A stretch of 64,000 nucleotides of DNA, taken from positions 27,839,208 to 27,903,207 of the forward strand of contig JARWKL010000009.1 in assembly GCA_029961685.1 (NCBI GenBank). Direction: 5' to 3'. Source of the stretch: Aristolochia californica. Lineage: Eukaryota; Streptophyta; Magnoliopsida; Piperales; Aristolochiaceae. The notes below the pieces were generated by a model that searched no databases, was not told the origin of the DNA, and was given only the letters and a program-made list of their open reading frames with translations. Of this stretch, positions 45,165 through 56,441 are shown in pieces (the stretch's first letter is position 1; every line of letters starts with the position of its first letter). A program made the translations under genes and the position numbers.

Positions 45165-45483
45165 ATGGATAGTAGTGGAAGTGATAAAAAGAAAACTAGT
45201 CAAGACATGGATAATTGTCTTATGCAGACTCTTATAGATCAAAGGAATAAGGACCAAAAAATTGATAGGCCATTTATAGGAGTTGCCTATTCAGTAGCTT
45301 CTAGAGTTATGTCAAGTAATTTTGGATCTTTTGCAATGTATATCTGTCAAACACATTAAAAACCGGTTGAAGATGTTGAAGAAGAACTTTGCTATACTTC
45401 AGGAACTCCATCATAATAATGGTAGTGGATTTGGTTTTAATCAATCAACCATGAAGTTCCAGAAGTGTGGGACAATTACATAA
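45165..45483 (+). pseudogene. PIF/Harbinger Myb/SANT-like accessory protein, truncated
   Basis: It starts MDSSGSDKKKTSQDMDNCLM and reads MQTLIDQRNKDQKIDRPFIG, AYSVASRVMSSNFG, then after a frameshift VKHIKNRLKMLKKNFAILQE. This is the Myb/SANT-like domain found in the second protein of plant Harbinger elements, which binds element ends and helps import transposase. The reading stops at 45483. A possible further exon near 45565 is cut by the Copia LTR at 45626. Confidence 0.82.
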
Positions 45484-45997
45484 AAGTATGTTCATACATA
45501 TTTTGTTTTTTTATGTTTTAACTAACATTTGTATACTAATTTTATTTATAATTTGTTAAATGTAGGCCCATTCAGATACAAAACAATATCGATATAAGTA
45601 TGTTCTTATAGAATTTAGGATACCATGATAAGAACTTTAACCAAAGTAAGAAAAAGAAATAAAAGAGAGAGAGAAGAGATCAATCACCAAGGGAGAGAGC
45701 TTAGATGGAGGAGAAGAGGGAGAGCACCTACCAAGGGAGAGAGCTTGGACGAATTTTGGGAAAAAGGAGGAGAGAGTTTGGATGGTCTACCTCTTAGCCA
45801 AGACCTCTATTTATAGCTTTTACAATGCCCTTTAAGGGCTACAACATTATAAAAGTAGAGACATAAAAACGACAAGTATTTACAACTCCATGACATCTTT
45901 AAGAAGTCTACTTATTTACCCATATGCCACCTCTTAGATGTGTGGGATTTCTTTTCTTGGACGTGTGGGCTTGAGCCCACTCTTCTAACACTTTCCC

Positions 45998-46558
45998 TCA
46001 AACTAGAGGAGGAGAAAAAACATCATAGATACCTAGCTTGCCACATATAAAGGATAAGATCTTAGACGTAACCAGTTTAGTAAGAATATCTGCTACTTGC
46101 TCTTGTAATGAAAAATGTTTGAGGGGGAGTATACCCGCTTGAAATTTCTCTCGTATAAAGTGGTAGTCCACCTCAATGTGTTTGGTACTTTCATGGAAGA
46201 TTAGATTCGAAGTAATATGAATGACTGCTTGGTTATCGCAATGTAGACCCATAGAACCTCCTTTGTAAAATTCTAATTTGGTAAGAAGGGATATGATCCA
46301 TAGGAGTTTACTAACTGTGTGAGCCATTGCCCTGTATTCTGTTTTTGCACTAGTTCTTGCAACTACATTTTGCTTCTTAATTCTCCATGTAATGAGGTTC
46401 CCTCCAACAAGAGTGCAATATCCAGAAGTGGACTTCCTATCATCAGGTGATCTAGCCCAATCTGCATCTGAAAAACCTTCTATGTTGAAGTGACCATTTT
46501 TCTTATAAAGTAATCCTCTTCTTGGGGCTCCTTTTAAGTATCGTAATATTCTCTCCAA
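45998..46558 (-). pseudogene. Copia RNase H, open for 186 codons
   Basis: The frame contains RILRYLKGAPRRGLLY, GFSDADWARSPDDRKSTSGY, TSAKTEYRAMAH, LHCDNQAVIHITSN and KHIEVDYHFIREKF. These are the Copia RNase H signatures with SDADW, the A/T-E-Y motif and CDN catalytic residues. It ends close to the polypurine tract. The frame is intact, but the polyprotein upstream has stops. Confidence 0.93.
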
Positions 46559-47289
46559 GGTCTACCAATGGGTAAGTTGTGGTTTACGCATGTACTAACT
46601 CACCACACTTACAACATATGATATGTTTGGTCTAGTTAATGTGAGGTAGATAAGTTTTGATATTTTCCAATATCAATATCTTCTCCAAAACTTGCACATA
46701 ATTTTACATTCACATCCATAGGTGTGTCAGTCTGGCGACACCCCATCATTCTCATTTCTTCGAGGAGGTCCATGACATGCATCCTTTGAGACAACATTAT
46801 TCCATGTTTGGACTGAAGAACTTCTATGCCCAAAAAATAATATAAAAGTCCAAGCTCTTTAGTTTTGAATTAATGACATATCATGTTTTTAACTTCTTGT
46901 ATGTTATGCACATCATTTTCAGTTAAAATAATATCATCAACATACACAACCAATAATATACCCTTTGAGGTATCTTTAAAATATACCAAATGATCTAATG
47001 AGCATCGACAAAATCCAAACCGTAGTAGTGCTTGGCTAAATTTATCAAATCAGTCCCAAGGGAACTATTTAAGCCCAAATAAGGACTTCTTTAAGCGGTA
47101 TACAGTCTCACCCTCAACTACATAACTAGGTGGTTGAACTATATAAATTTCCTCGTATATATTGCCATTTAAGAAAACATTTTTGACATTGAGTTGATAT
47201 ACGGGCCATGAAGAGTTAGCGGCGAGTGATAATAAGATACGTACCAAATTTAACTTGGAAATAGGAGAGAAGGTCTCCTCATAATCCAC
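46559..47289 (-). pseudogene. Copia reverse transcriptase, decayed
   Basis: 47065-47289 reads DYEETFSPISKLNLVRILLS, VYQLNVKNVFLNG and YRLKKSLFGLK. After stops come VVYVDDIILTEN (the YVDD active site, about 46920), LGLLYYFLGIEVLQSKHGIM and DTPMDVNVKL (46636-46833). Stops fall after GLK and between palm blocks. Confidence 0.92.
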
Positions 47290-47731
47290 TTCATAACATT
47301 GAGTGTACCCTTTCGTGACGAGTCAAGACTTAAGACGAGCAACGGACTCATCTAAATTGTGTTTGATTGAAAACGCCCATTTACGACCCACTAGTTTCTT
47401 ACCTTTCAAAAGCGGTGCTAAATGCCATGTTTGATTCTCATATAAGGCTTGCATTTCCTCATCCATAACCACGTTCCATCCTGGATGTTGTAGGGCCTCT
47501 TAATAAAATTACATAATAGAAGTGGAAGAAAGAGATGCAAGGAATTGAGAACAAGTGGAAGACAAACGATGGTGAGACATATAGTTGGATATAGGATGAG
47601 TAGTACAGGAACGGCATTCTTTTCTTAGAGCAATGGGTCGAGTATCAAACTGTAGACCAAGTAGAAAAAGAGAAGGACTTACCTCAACAGGATCTGAAAA
47701 CTCCACAGGTGAGGTGTCGGTCGATGCTTTA

Positions 47732-47858
47732 GGGGGGGGTTTGGTTTCTCTCTTATTTTCTATGGGCATCCAAACAAGAGGAAAGAAATGTATTCTATTT
47801 TCTTTTCTCTTTCTCTTTCTTTCCTTTTCTTTTCTTTTCTAGGGATCCAAACAGACCC
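47732..47858. mobile_element. Tourist-like MITE (127 bp)
   Basis: It starts GGGGGGGGTTTGGTTTC and ends GGGATCCAAACAGACCC, so its ends form an imperfect inverted repeat of the GGGTCTGTTTGGAT type known from PIF/Harbinger-related MITEs. The TSD TTA is perfect (47729-47731 and 47859-47861). The interior is pyrimidine-rich (TTTTCTCTTTCTCTTTCT). It sits at the junction between two Copia remnants. Confidence 0.8.
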
Positions 47859-47889
47859 TTAGTGTATTTGGATTGATTTATGAATGTAC

Positions 47890-50621
47890 TGTTGATTTTC
47901 AGGACTCCTTGGATTTAGCTCATGGAGAAAAAGGGAGAGACACCCGTGGGGAGAAAACAGGAAGAAGAAGAGGTTATAGACCTATCCTGCCATCATTGTA
48001 TGTGGACCTATGTTTCTTCTCCTTGATCTATGGACCTTCAACTTGTCTTCAATATCTGTTGGATGCATGGGTTTTCCTTGGTTATATGGGCTTGGGCCCA
48101 TCTTCTAATACACTTGGATATGTGGGCCTTCCTTGGTCGTGTAGGTTTGGGCCTTATCTTCCAATACTCCCCCTCAAGTTGGGGGGTGAGAGAACAACAT
48201 TAACTCCAAGCTTGCTGTAAATGATGTATAAAATCATTTTTTTAAACAATGGCACATCTTCCAATATGCTCCATACTCCAATCTTAACTCATGCTGGATA
48301 TAGGGAGTACTCCGTCTTCTTTAGGTAGTGTGTCTATTGTCATTGCTCTGAAGTGTCCACCTCCACCACCGTGTCCCTCCACAGGACAACGACTCTCAAG
48401 TGGTAGAATAATATATGACATTAAAGGGAGAAGGAAGGGGGGGATTTTACGTAAATGTAATAATATGTTGCTCCGTCATGGTGTCCAACCTTGGACATTT
48501 GATATTTTTGAAGGGGTATTAAGTTCTTCCATCATGAAATCCCAACCATTGGCATTTGATATTTTTGACAGAGGTATTAAGTTCCTCCATCATGGAATCC
48601 CAACCATTGACATTTAATATTTTTGACGGGGTATTAAGTTCCTCCGTCATGGAATTCCAACCATTGACATTTGATATTTTTTACGGAGACAAATAAATGA
48701 TGGTATGAGGCTACCTCTTCTTTAATAATAATGTCTCATCCGAAGAGACACAATAGTAGCAGCTGGAATGGGCATGGGCCCATATCACACGAACCAAAAT
48801 AATCCTTGTAAAATAACCCATGAAATAATCCAATGCAAGTATCTGTACCAAATAAAATGTTGATCATGGAATAATTTATCAATTCTTCAAAGTAATAATC
48901 CAGCTAGATAAAAAATTTATCAAGTTGTCTAAGTCAAATAGTAGACTAATATATCTGAGTCATGGTAGAAATATGTATAAGCGTTGGTCTAGACGCATAT
49001 ACCAAGGCAAAAAATAAGTGGCCCGAGTCAGGTTGACCCAACCCCAATTGACTCGGCCCAAGTTGGTTTGGGTTGACTCTGTCATGATGGTGTTGCTTGA
49101 AAACAGTGAGATGGGTCAAAAATCGAGTTGGGTTCGCTGGGTGAACTCGGCCCGGTCCCAGCGGGTTGGAACAGACGTGGGTCGGCGCTCGATTAATGCA
49201 AGTTTCTTAACTTGGAAAAATTTAATGTTGCTACAGTATCTTCTTCCTCGATCGAACAACAGAAAACCAGAGGGAAACATTCCGAATAACAATCAATCCA
49301 ACAGATTAATTGGCAACAACAATGGAGAGGATTTTTCGGAAAATCGTTCCTAAGATATCCACCAACAGAAGGAAACTTTTCGATCGCAACAATGTGCCCT
49401 TCTTCCCCTTGGCACTGAAGGACTCTCGGTGGAAACAGTCCAAAAATGACAACAAGATGGCGAAGAGATTGCGAGATTATCAGAGTTGATGGGGCATAAA
49501 ATTCTTTTGGAAAAGGAAGTAGCAGAAAATATATTTTCGGACGGCAATCGGCAGGAATGCTCGATGACTTTCTCGCTGTGAGAAGTCGTTGTCTTCCTTG
49601 CCGTGAGAAGTTGTCCTCTTCGTCAACAATCCAAAAAATGGAAACAAAGTCTTCTTCTTCCCTAAAGAGCTCTGGTTTCTGAATAGCATGGCAACAAACC
49701 AGCAAGATCAAACTCCTCCTATCAATGGCTAAAAAAGGTTCAAAACACCGAGACAGTGTCTTCTCCGACAACAACAATAAATCAACAGCAACAACACGAT
49801 GACAACAAGACCAACGGAGGAGATATCTTCCAGAGTAATATCTCGGAGAAGAAGGCTTGATTTTTTGGCTCACTCGAACAGGCAGAACCTCGAACTTGTG
49901 CTCGATGCAGCTTGTCAAGAACTTGGTACCAGTAAGGGCAACATTATCCAAGAATCAACAACACCAATATAGTTGAATAAGTTCAATGATTCCCATGAAC
50001 TGGTGGCAAGGGATGGTATTGGTAGAACAAAGAAAAACCTTTACTTGAAAAATCAAAAGCTATAGTTTGGGGAAGAAAATAACGAGAAAGAAGAAGACAG
50101 AAGAAAAAATACGAACAAAGAAAAAAAAATATGGATTTTTTTGTAATCAGAAAAACATACTACGAGTCTTGAAAATCAAAGCTCCGATACCATGTTGAGT
50201 TTCAGGATTCCATGGATTTAGCTCATGGAGAAAAAGGGAGAGAAACCCATTGGGAGAAAACAGGAGGAAAAAGAGGTTATGGACTTGATGTCCTAACCCT
50301 CCCCCTGAAGCTCTATTTATAGATTAATGAAACTACTGTATTACAATAATACCCCTGAACTTAGGTTTTAAGGTTTAGGGTTTTAACCCTTGCCTAATTA
50401 CATCAATGCCATATCTATTAGATGACTCTTTATTTACCATCTTGCCATCATTGTATGTGGCCCTATGGGCCTTCTCCTTGATTTGTGAGCCTTGAGCCCG
50501 TCTTCTATATCTCTTGGATGCATGGGTCTTCCATGGTTTTATGGGCTTGGGCCCATCTTCTAATACACTTGGATATGTGGGCCTTCCTTGGTCGTTTGGG
50601 TTTAGGCCCTATCTTCCAACA
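47890..50621 (-). mobile_element. Element D3: non-autonomous LTR retrotransposon, minus strand (2.7 kb)
   Basis: The 5' LTR on minus is 50193-50621, followed by the PBS TGGTATCGGAGC (50192-50181). The 3' LTR is 47890-48166 (start decayed to TATTGG, about 150 bp shorter in its middle), behind the polypurine tract ACTTGAGGGGGAG. The flanks TGTAC and TATAC differ at one base. The 3' interior has the stem-loop (48732-48750) and subrepeats. The rest of the interior holds a 252-codon frame but no gag or pol. It is inserted in Sirevirus pol between KNGI and the next codons. Confidence 0.88.
49193..49951 (-). other. Unrecognised 252-codon ORF in the D3 interior
   Basis: An ATG-started frame with many hydrophobic and Cys residues (for example LICWIDCYSECFPLVFCC). 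No domain is recognised. D1 and D2 have GC-richer interiors at the same place but no alignable long frame, which argues against a conserved protein. Confidence 0.3.
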
Positions 50622-50639
50622 TATACCATTTTTGGTTTG

Positions 50640-51586
50640 AGTAACTTGAAGTCCAAGGAAGAATGTGAGTTCACTCATTAAACTCATTTCTCGTTACTCT
50701 AGCAAGAGTAGAACCAAATATGATATCATCCACATAATTTTGAATGATAATCAAGTCTGGATCATGGTTCTTAGTACATAGTGTCTTTTATACGCTTTCT
50801 CTCCTATGACCATTCTTTTCTAAGAATTTGCTTAACATTTCATACCATGCTCTTGGAGCTTGCTTTAACAATACAATGCTTTATGTAATTTTATACATAG
50901 TCAAGCTTACTCACATCTTCAAATCCTTCAGGTTGTTCAACATATAGCTCTTCTTGGATGTAACCATTTAAAAATGCACTATTTACATCCATTTGGTACA
51001 ATCTGAATTTCATGTGACAAGCACATGCTAAGAGGATTTGAATTGCCTCTTATCTTGCCATGGGTGCATAGGTTTCTTCAAAATCTATACCTTATTTTTG
51101 GTCAAATAACCTAGCTTTCTTTCTCACTACTTAATTTTTTTCATTTGTTTTGTTCTTAAAGACTTATTCCATTCCTATAACTTGTTGTTTTTTGGGTCTA
51201 CGTATTAGAGTCCAAACTTTGTTTCTTTCAAATTGGTTCAATTTTTCTTGCATTGCCATAATCCAAAAGTCATCCTTTTTGGCCTCGGCAAAGCTTTTGT
51301 GTTCTATTTTAGAAACGAATGCGCCATTGGCCATTGTCTCATGAGTTGCTCTCCTAGTTGCAATCTTTCCTTGAGTTTCACCAATAATTTGTTCTAAAGG
51401 ATGCCATGAACTTATAGTTCTTTTCTCCATAGGTGGCTCTTCTTTGTTATTCGGGTCATTTGGGTTCTCTTCAAGATTTTGGTCTTGAGGTTGAGATCCT
51501 AAGGATGACTCAAAGGGGTTTCCCTTTGTCATTAGAAATTGGACTTGGAGTTGGATTTGGCGAATTGGATTTGTCAAACTCAACAT
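50640..51586 (-). pseudogene. Copia reverse transcriptase (C3)
   Basis: The open frame 51164-51586 covers the linker and the start of RT (FAEAKKDDFWIMAMQEKLNQ, NKVWTLIRRP). Further blocks come through stops: DFEETYAPMAR, YQMDVNSAFLNGYIQEELYV, QPEGFED, and the active-site block QNYVDDIIFGST near 50735, then MSELTFFLGLQVTQTKNG. The catalytic Asp pair is retained, but several stops inactivate the protein. Confidence 0.92.
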
Positions 51587-51659
51587 GAACTGACTCCTGT
51601 ACTCTTATAGATGCCTTGCTATAAACTCTATAAGCTTTTCTATTACTAGAATAACCCAA

Positions 51660-52250
51660 GAAAATTCGTATATCGGCTCTAGACCCAAATTTCCATAATT
51701 TTCCAAAGGTTCTTTTAATATGAATACTTTAAAAATCCAAAGGTTCTGAAATAAGTAATATTGGGAAGGATGCCCGCATACAACTCATACAGAGTTTTAT
51801 TGAGAAGTGGCCTTATGCTTACTTGATTAATGATATAACATGTGGTGTTTACTGCTTCGGCTGAAAACCTATGTGGCATATTGTATGCATGAAGCATAAC
51901 TCTAGCTATTTCAATTAAGGATTAGTTTCTTCTCTCAACAATACCATTTTGTTGAGTTCGAGGAGCAAAGAATGTATGGTCTATTCCATGCTTTGTGCAA
52001 TATTCCTCGAAATGTGAATTTTTAAATTCTCCTCCATGGTCACTCCTAACTTTAACAATGCTATAGCCTTGCTTCTTTTGAATATTTTCACATAATTTAA
52101 CGAAGGCTGGAAAATCATCATCCTTATGGGCTAGGAAATCTAGCCATGTCAACTTTTAATAGTTGTCTACCACCACTAGGGTGAAGCACTTCCCATTTAA
52201 GCTTACGTTTCAGGTAGGTCTAACAAAGTCCATGTGGATTAGTTGAAGAG
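51660..52250 (-). pseudogene. Copia integrase core (C3)
   Basis: 51922-52152 reads TWLDFLAHKDDDFPAFVKLC, VKVRSDHGGEFKNSHFEEYC and HTFFAPRTQQNGIVERRN, holding the second Asp (SDHGGEF) and the Glu (NGIVERRN) of the DDE core. 51715-51897 continues MLHAYNMPHRFSAEAVNTTC and LYELYAGILPNI. Stops and frame changes occur between blocks. Confidence 0.93.
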
Positions 52251-52299
52251 GATGAGAGATTGAAACTACATTCTTAGCCTTGAAAGAAGTTTTGTGTTG

Positions 52300-52800
52300 C
52301 TTCCCAAGTTGACAAACATCACTAGGTTTCTCCCTTACAAAATTTTGATCTAGTAGTCCTCTCACAAGGTTCTTTTTCACTAATTTGTTCAAGGAATTTA
52401 TTCCTATATATCCTAGTCTCTTCTGCCATAACCAAGATTCATCAATCTTTGCACCCAAACAGATGACACTAGCGGAGGGTATATTGACAATGTTAGCTAC
52501 ATAGAGATTCCTGTTTCTATGTCCTTCCAAAACTAGTTCATCATTTTCATTCATTACTAAGCATCTATCTTTTTCAAATGAAAATTTGTTTCATTTATCA
52601 AAGAATTGACTAATGCTAAGTAAATCATGCATCAACCCTTCTACATAGTACTCATCGGATATGAAAGAGGTTGAGGTACCGATTATACCAATTCCTTTTA
52701 TGGTACCTTTGTTGTCTCCAAAAGTTACATGACCACCATCTTTGGGATTGAGTTCAATGAACTTCTTCTTGTCACAAGTCATGCGCCTCTAGCAACCACA
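52300..52800 (-). pseudogene. Copia protease and GAG-pre-integrase (C3)
   Basis: 52591-52800 gives a protease start with TLDCGC and RRMTCDKKKF (the usual D-S/T-G reads DCG, and a stop follows), then HVTFGDNKGTIKGIG. 52210-52554 gives the zinc-binding pre-integrase: LWQKRLGYIGINSLNKLVKK, DVCQLGKQHKTSFK, then LIHMDFVRP, the start of the integrase core with its first Asp. Confidence 0.9.
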
Positions 52801-52957
52801 ATCCAAAGTCTAAACATTTTTCAGTGCCTTGGCTTGGAGACATACCTACATGATGAGAGATTTAACCCTTAGAGACCAATTTAAGGTTGGTTCTCTTTGG
52901 GATGAAATTTGAGGTGCTAGGCGATTTGGGCTTCCAAATTTGTTTGCCCAAGTTCTT

Positions 52958-53469
52958 TTAGGTTACCACAACCTTTTTGGTTGATTTGGGTTCCCAAGTT
53001 TGTTTGATTCGATTTTCATTCTTTATATTGCAAATGTGGGCATAGTGTTCCAAATCATTGCAATAGTGGCATCTAATGTGAGGAATGGGAGATAATTTCT
53101 TATTTTTCTTTGTTTTGTTCTTCCCAGCTTTCCTCTTGGCTATAGATTTGAGAGATATAAGTTTGACTTGTTGTTCCAAGTCTAAGCTTTTCTTCTCAAA
53201 AAAACGTTTGTCACATGATAGCTTGTCTATCAATCCACTTAGTATTTAGGCATTTGTTATGTGTCTTTCATTTTCCTCCTTCAAGACAATTAGCTCTTCC
53301 TTGAGCTTTGCAATCTCGTGTAGTTGCTCATTGCATTTTTATTTATACTTATATAGTTTATATATGAATTTTTCCAAAAGTAATTCAAGTTCATGTTCAA
53401 AGTTCGAGTCACTTACCTCTTTGGAAGTTGCAGACTCGTTATCAATATATTCAAAAGCCATGAGTGTTG
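52958..53469 (-). pseudogene. gag: Copia gag C-terminal part with intact zinc knuckle (C3)
   Basis: In minus sense: an acidic segment (SKEVSDSNFEHELELLLEKF), a coiled-coil-like stretch, SGLIDKLSCDKRFFEKKSLD, then a basic stretch and the knuckle CHYCNDLEHYAHIC (C-x2-C-x4-H-x4-C, all ligands present). It is homologous to the plus-strand gag at 11463-11882. Its left neighbour on plus (53490 on) is an unrelated inverted LTR piece. Confidence 0.88.
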
Positions 53470-53489
53470 ATTGTAGGTTGACTCCCACA

Positions 53490-53615
53490 TTGCATTAGAT
53501 GATGAAAAAAATTAATTGAACTAATAACTTGAAAATCCAAGTATTTCATATACTTCACCTTCAAGAGCATCTCTCAAGATCTAAAGCGTCAAAGCCCAAT
53601 TTTAGGACCTCAAAC
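53490..53615 (+). repeat. Sirevirus-type LTR start fragment
   Basis: TGCATTAGATGATG ... ATTAATTGAACTAAT and CAAGTATTTCATATACTTCACC match, in the opposite orientation, the start of the C2 LTR at 28500-28370. It is a 5' LTR start joined directly to A-family interior. Confidence 0.65.
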
Positions 53616-53619
53616 CATA

Positions 53620-55440
53620 TTTTTGCTTCACTTTTTGAGTTACTGATCAACAATATCAGGAAAGTATCTCATGATCTACCCTTGGAAACTTTCTATTTTT
53701 TAACTAACAATTTCTAGAAAGAATCTTTAGAAGATCATCTTATTCTTAAAAAACTTTCCTTGATTTATTTGTCATAGAGAAGAAGTGTCCCTATTTTGAG
53801 TTATGACAACTTCCAAAAAAAGTAGTTACTCCATTTAATGCTACAAATTATAGAAGTATCTATGTAAGGAGATTCTGATCTAGAATCAAATTCAAAATGT
53901 GTGTTTCTTTTCTGGTTATGAAAAGTCCTTGTGGCATATTAACCACATGTTGGAGCAGTACTTGGTTTATTTATCCCCTTATGAAGTGAGCAGCCTCGCT
54001 CAGCCTATCACTCGATGAAATCCTTTCAAGCTATAATTGGTCTAGCTTGAAGCTTTGCCTTTAATTTTTTATCTTGCCTTTCAAAATTGGTTTTATTGTG
54101 TAATTACATCTCTAAGCATGGACTATATTAAGAAATTAAACACTTATGTCATTGGTTGCTAATTAGTTGGTTTAATATGGCTAGCACTCGGTTTGGTGTT
54201 TGAATTAATGATTGATGCAGTAAGCACGGAAGCAACATCCATTACTGTTTTATTAACTCTTCTTTGTTTTTAAAAAGACCTTGTAGCTACTCTTTGAACT
54301 AGCAACACTCAATTAAGTTATTCTTTTGTAGAAGATTAACAACAATTGGTTCAACTTATTGGTAGCTTAGTACTCGGTTTTAGCTTATTATTTGGTGCAC
54401 ATCTTCCTTATTCAATGATGGACTTGCTTCATATTATCTCATGTGTCTTTATTACTCTTAAGGACTTTTACTAATTACCAGTTATCCGCATCTATATAAC
54501 AACATATTTGGTATGTGTTATTTGGGCATTGGTTAATTACCTTAGTTGCTATTGTGTCTCTTTGATGAGACATTATTATTAAATAATAACTCCACTGTCG
54601 CTTGCCTTGGGTTCATTATTTGCTGACTATTGTCAGCATTGGTTCATTGGTTTATATGATGTCGATATGCATTACTTCGGAAAATAAAGCACATGGTGGA
54701 ATCTTCCTTTGATTCCCATTACCCCCTTATTATTTGGCAGTCTTTCTCCTACTATCCTTTATTTGACTCTCACTTACCCTTTTGGCCAACCCTTTTGAAG
54801 CGTTGCTTTGGTTGGTCACTTTTTTATATATGGGTGTTTTTAAGTCCTTTGAGACTTTTTAGTAGTACCCTTGGGTTTTTTTATCGTTGTTTTGTGAATG
54901 ACAGACATTACCCACTTTAGTGATTATTATCACTATATATGTTTGAAATCATTTAAGATTGGTTTTGACTTATGTTTTATCACCCATTTCTACTTTTGAG
55001 AGTTTGTGCCTAGTGTCGCACTTATCCTTGGGACACCATTATGCAGGAGCTTATTACTATATTTATGTTATTTGTTTCAAGCTAGGATCACTGCCATTAC
55101 CTCCTAGCTTGAGAGGGAGTGTTGGAAGATATGAATATGTTGGAGGCTCATTTATGTAATTGCTTTATGTTTTATGTCTTTTCATTACTCTTACTAGGGT
55201 GAAGGGTATAATTGAAATATTGTACTTTTATGATTTATAAATAGAACTTAACGGAGAAGGTTTGGAATATGTCCATGACCCTATTCTTCCTCCTCTTTTC
55301 TCCAAATTTGTCACTCTTCCTCTTCTCCTCCTAAAACATTCTCTCCACAATTCTTCTTCTTCTTCTTCTTCTTCTTCTTCTTCTCATCCCTTAATCCTCT
55401 TCTAATGTGATTATACTTCATGAAATCCTAAGTTTCAATA
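53620..55440 (+). mobile_element. Element A2: 3' half of an A-family element
   Basis: 53620-55119 matches the A1 interior from about 1035 to 2567 (ATCAACAATATCAGGAAAGT, the CACTCGATGAAATCCTTTCA block, the TATTGTGTCTC stem-loop). The polypurine tract GCTTGAGAGGGAG is followed by a 3' LTR, 55120-55440, ending AAGTTTCAATA, which contains a (CTT)n microsatellite at about 55350. The 5' half is missing. Confidence 0.85.
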
Positions 55441-56441
55441 CATATTTCTCGGTGATTTTAAATTTCAACAAGAATGAGTCTCTAATTTGTTTTATATTCT
55501 TTAAAAATTTCCATACTTATTCTCGGTGAAATTATTACATCAAGAATAGCATACATTTCTTAGTAGTATTTAAATGTCGAAAATAATTTGGTATTTTTTA
55601 TATTTTTCATTTTTTCCTACTTATTCTCAACGAAATTATTCCTGTGAGTATAGTGTATATTTCTCAGTGATTTTTAATTTTTTCAAGAACAAGTCTCAAC
55701 TTTTTTTTAAAAAAAGTTCCTTGCTTATTCTCGACGAAATTATTTCACCGAGAATAGCATATATTTCTCAAAAAAATTAAATTTCTTTGAGAGTAAGTGT
55801 GTATGTTTTCATTTTTTTCTAGCTTGTTCTTGAAAAAATTATTCTGTTGAGAGTAGTGTATATTCCTTGGCTATTTTGATTTTTATAGAGAATAAGTCCT
55901 TAGTTTGTGTTAATTTTTAAAGAATTTCCCATACTTATTCTAGATGAAATTATTTTTCCAATAATAACATATATGTCTTGGTAACTTTGAAATTTTATCA
56001 AGAATAAGTGGGTATTTTTCTAACTTATTCTTGGTGAACTATTTCACAGAGAATAGTGTAAAATTCTTGGTTATTTTTTATTTTTTTGAGAATAAGTCAC
56101 TACATTTTTTGGATTTTTTTAATTTTCCATACTTATTTTCATTGAAATTATTTCACCAAGAAAAGCCTATATTTCTTGATGATTTTTAATTTCACCTAGA
56201 CTAACTATATATTTTTATTTTTAATTTCCCTTCTTATTTTAAGAGAAATTATTTTGTCGAGAATTGTATATTTTTATCAAAGATTTTGAAATTTACATCA
56301 TGAATTAGTGGGTCTTTTTAGTTTTTTTAGTTTTCCTAATATTTTCTCAATGAAATTATTTTGCCTAGAAATGTGGCATTTGTTGGCGAAATTAATTTTG
56401 TAGAGATAAAATTGCCAAGAAAAGTTATTCTTCTTGTAGTG
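55441..56441. mobile_element. CACTA (CMC/En-Spm type) transposon terminus with subterminal repeats
   Basis: The right end reads TCTTCTTGTAGTG (56429-56441), the complement of the canonical CACTACAAGAA terminal repeat. To its left, about six degenerate units carry paired motifs such as TTCTCGGTGAAATTATTTCA followed by CACCGAGAATAG, and TCAACAAGAATAAGT words. Repeated short palindromes are typical of CACTA subterminal regions, where transposase binds. The opposite terminus and transposase are absent; the left side is cut at the A2 LTR. Confidence 0.78.

Larger units (their letters stand above)
45626..47728 (-). mobile_element. Copia element, 3' half (RT, RNase H, 3' LTR), minus strand
   Basis: The 3' LTR is 45626-45990 (minus start TGTTAGAAGAGTGGGC, end TTCTTATCA), behind the polypurine tract TTTGAGGGAAAG (45991-46002). 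RNase H and RT lie to its right. 47509-47728 is the integrase-RT linker (SPVEFSDPVEVSPS). The element ends at the MITE at 47732; gag, protease and integrase are absent. Its LTR abuts the Harbinger remnant. Confidence 0.85.
50622..53480 (-). mobile_element. Sirevirus-type Copia C3, gag to RT (minus strand), truncated
   Basis: In minus sense: end of gag with an intact zinc knuckle, protease, pre-integrase, integrase and RT up to TFFLGLQVTQTKNGI at 50622, where D3 is inserted. Beyond D3 only about 28 bp remain (47862-47889), giving IHKSIQIH, before the MITE. The remainder of RT and RNase H is missing, and the LTR and PBS at the right end are lost. Confidence 0.88.
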
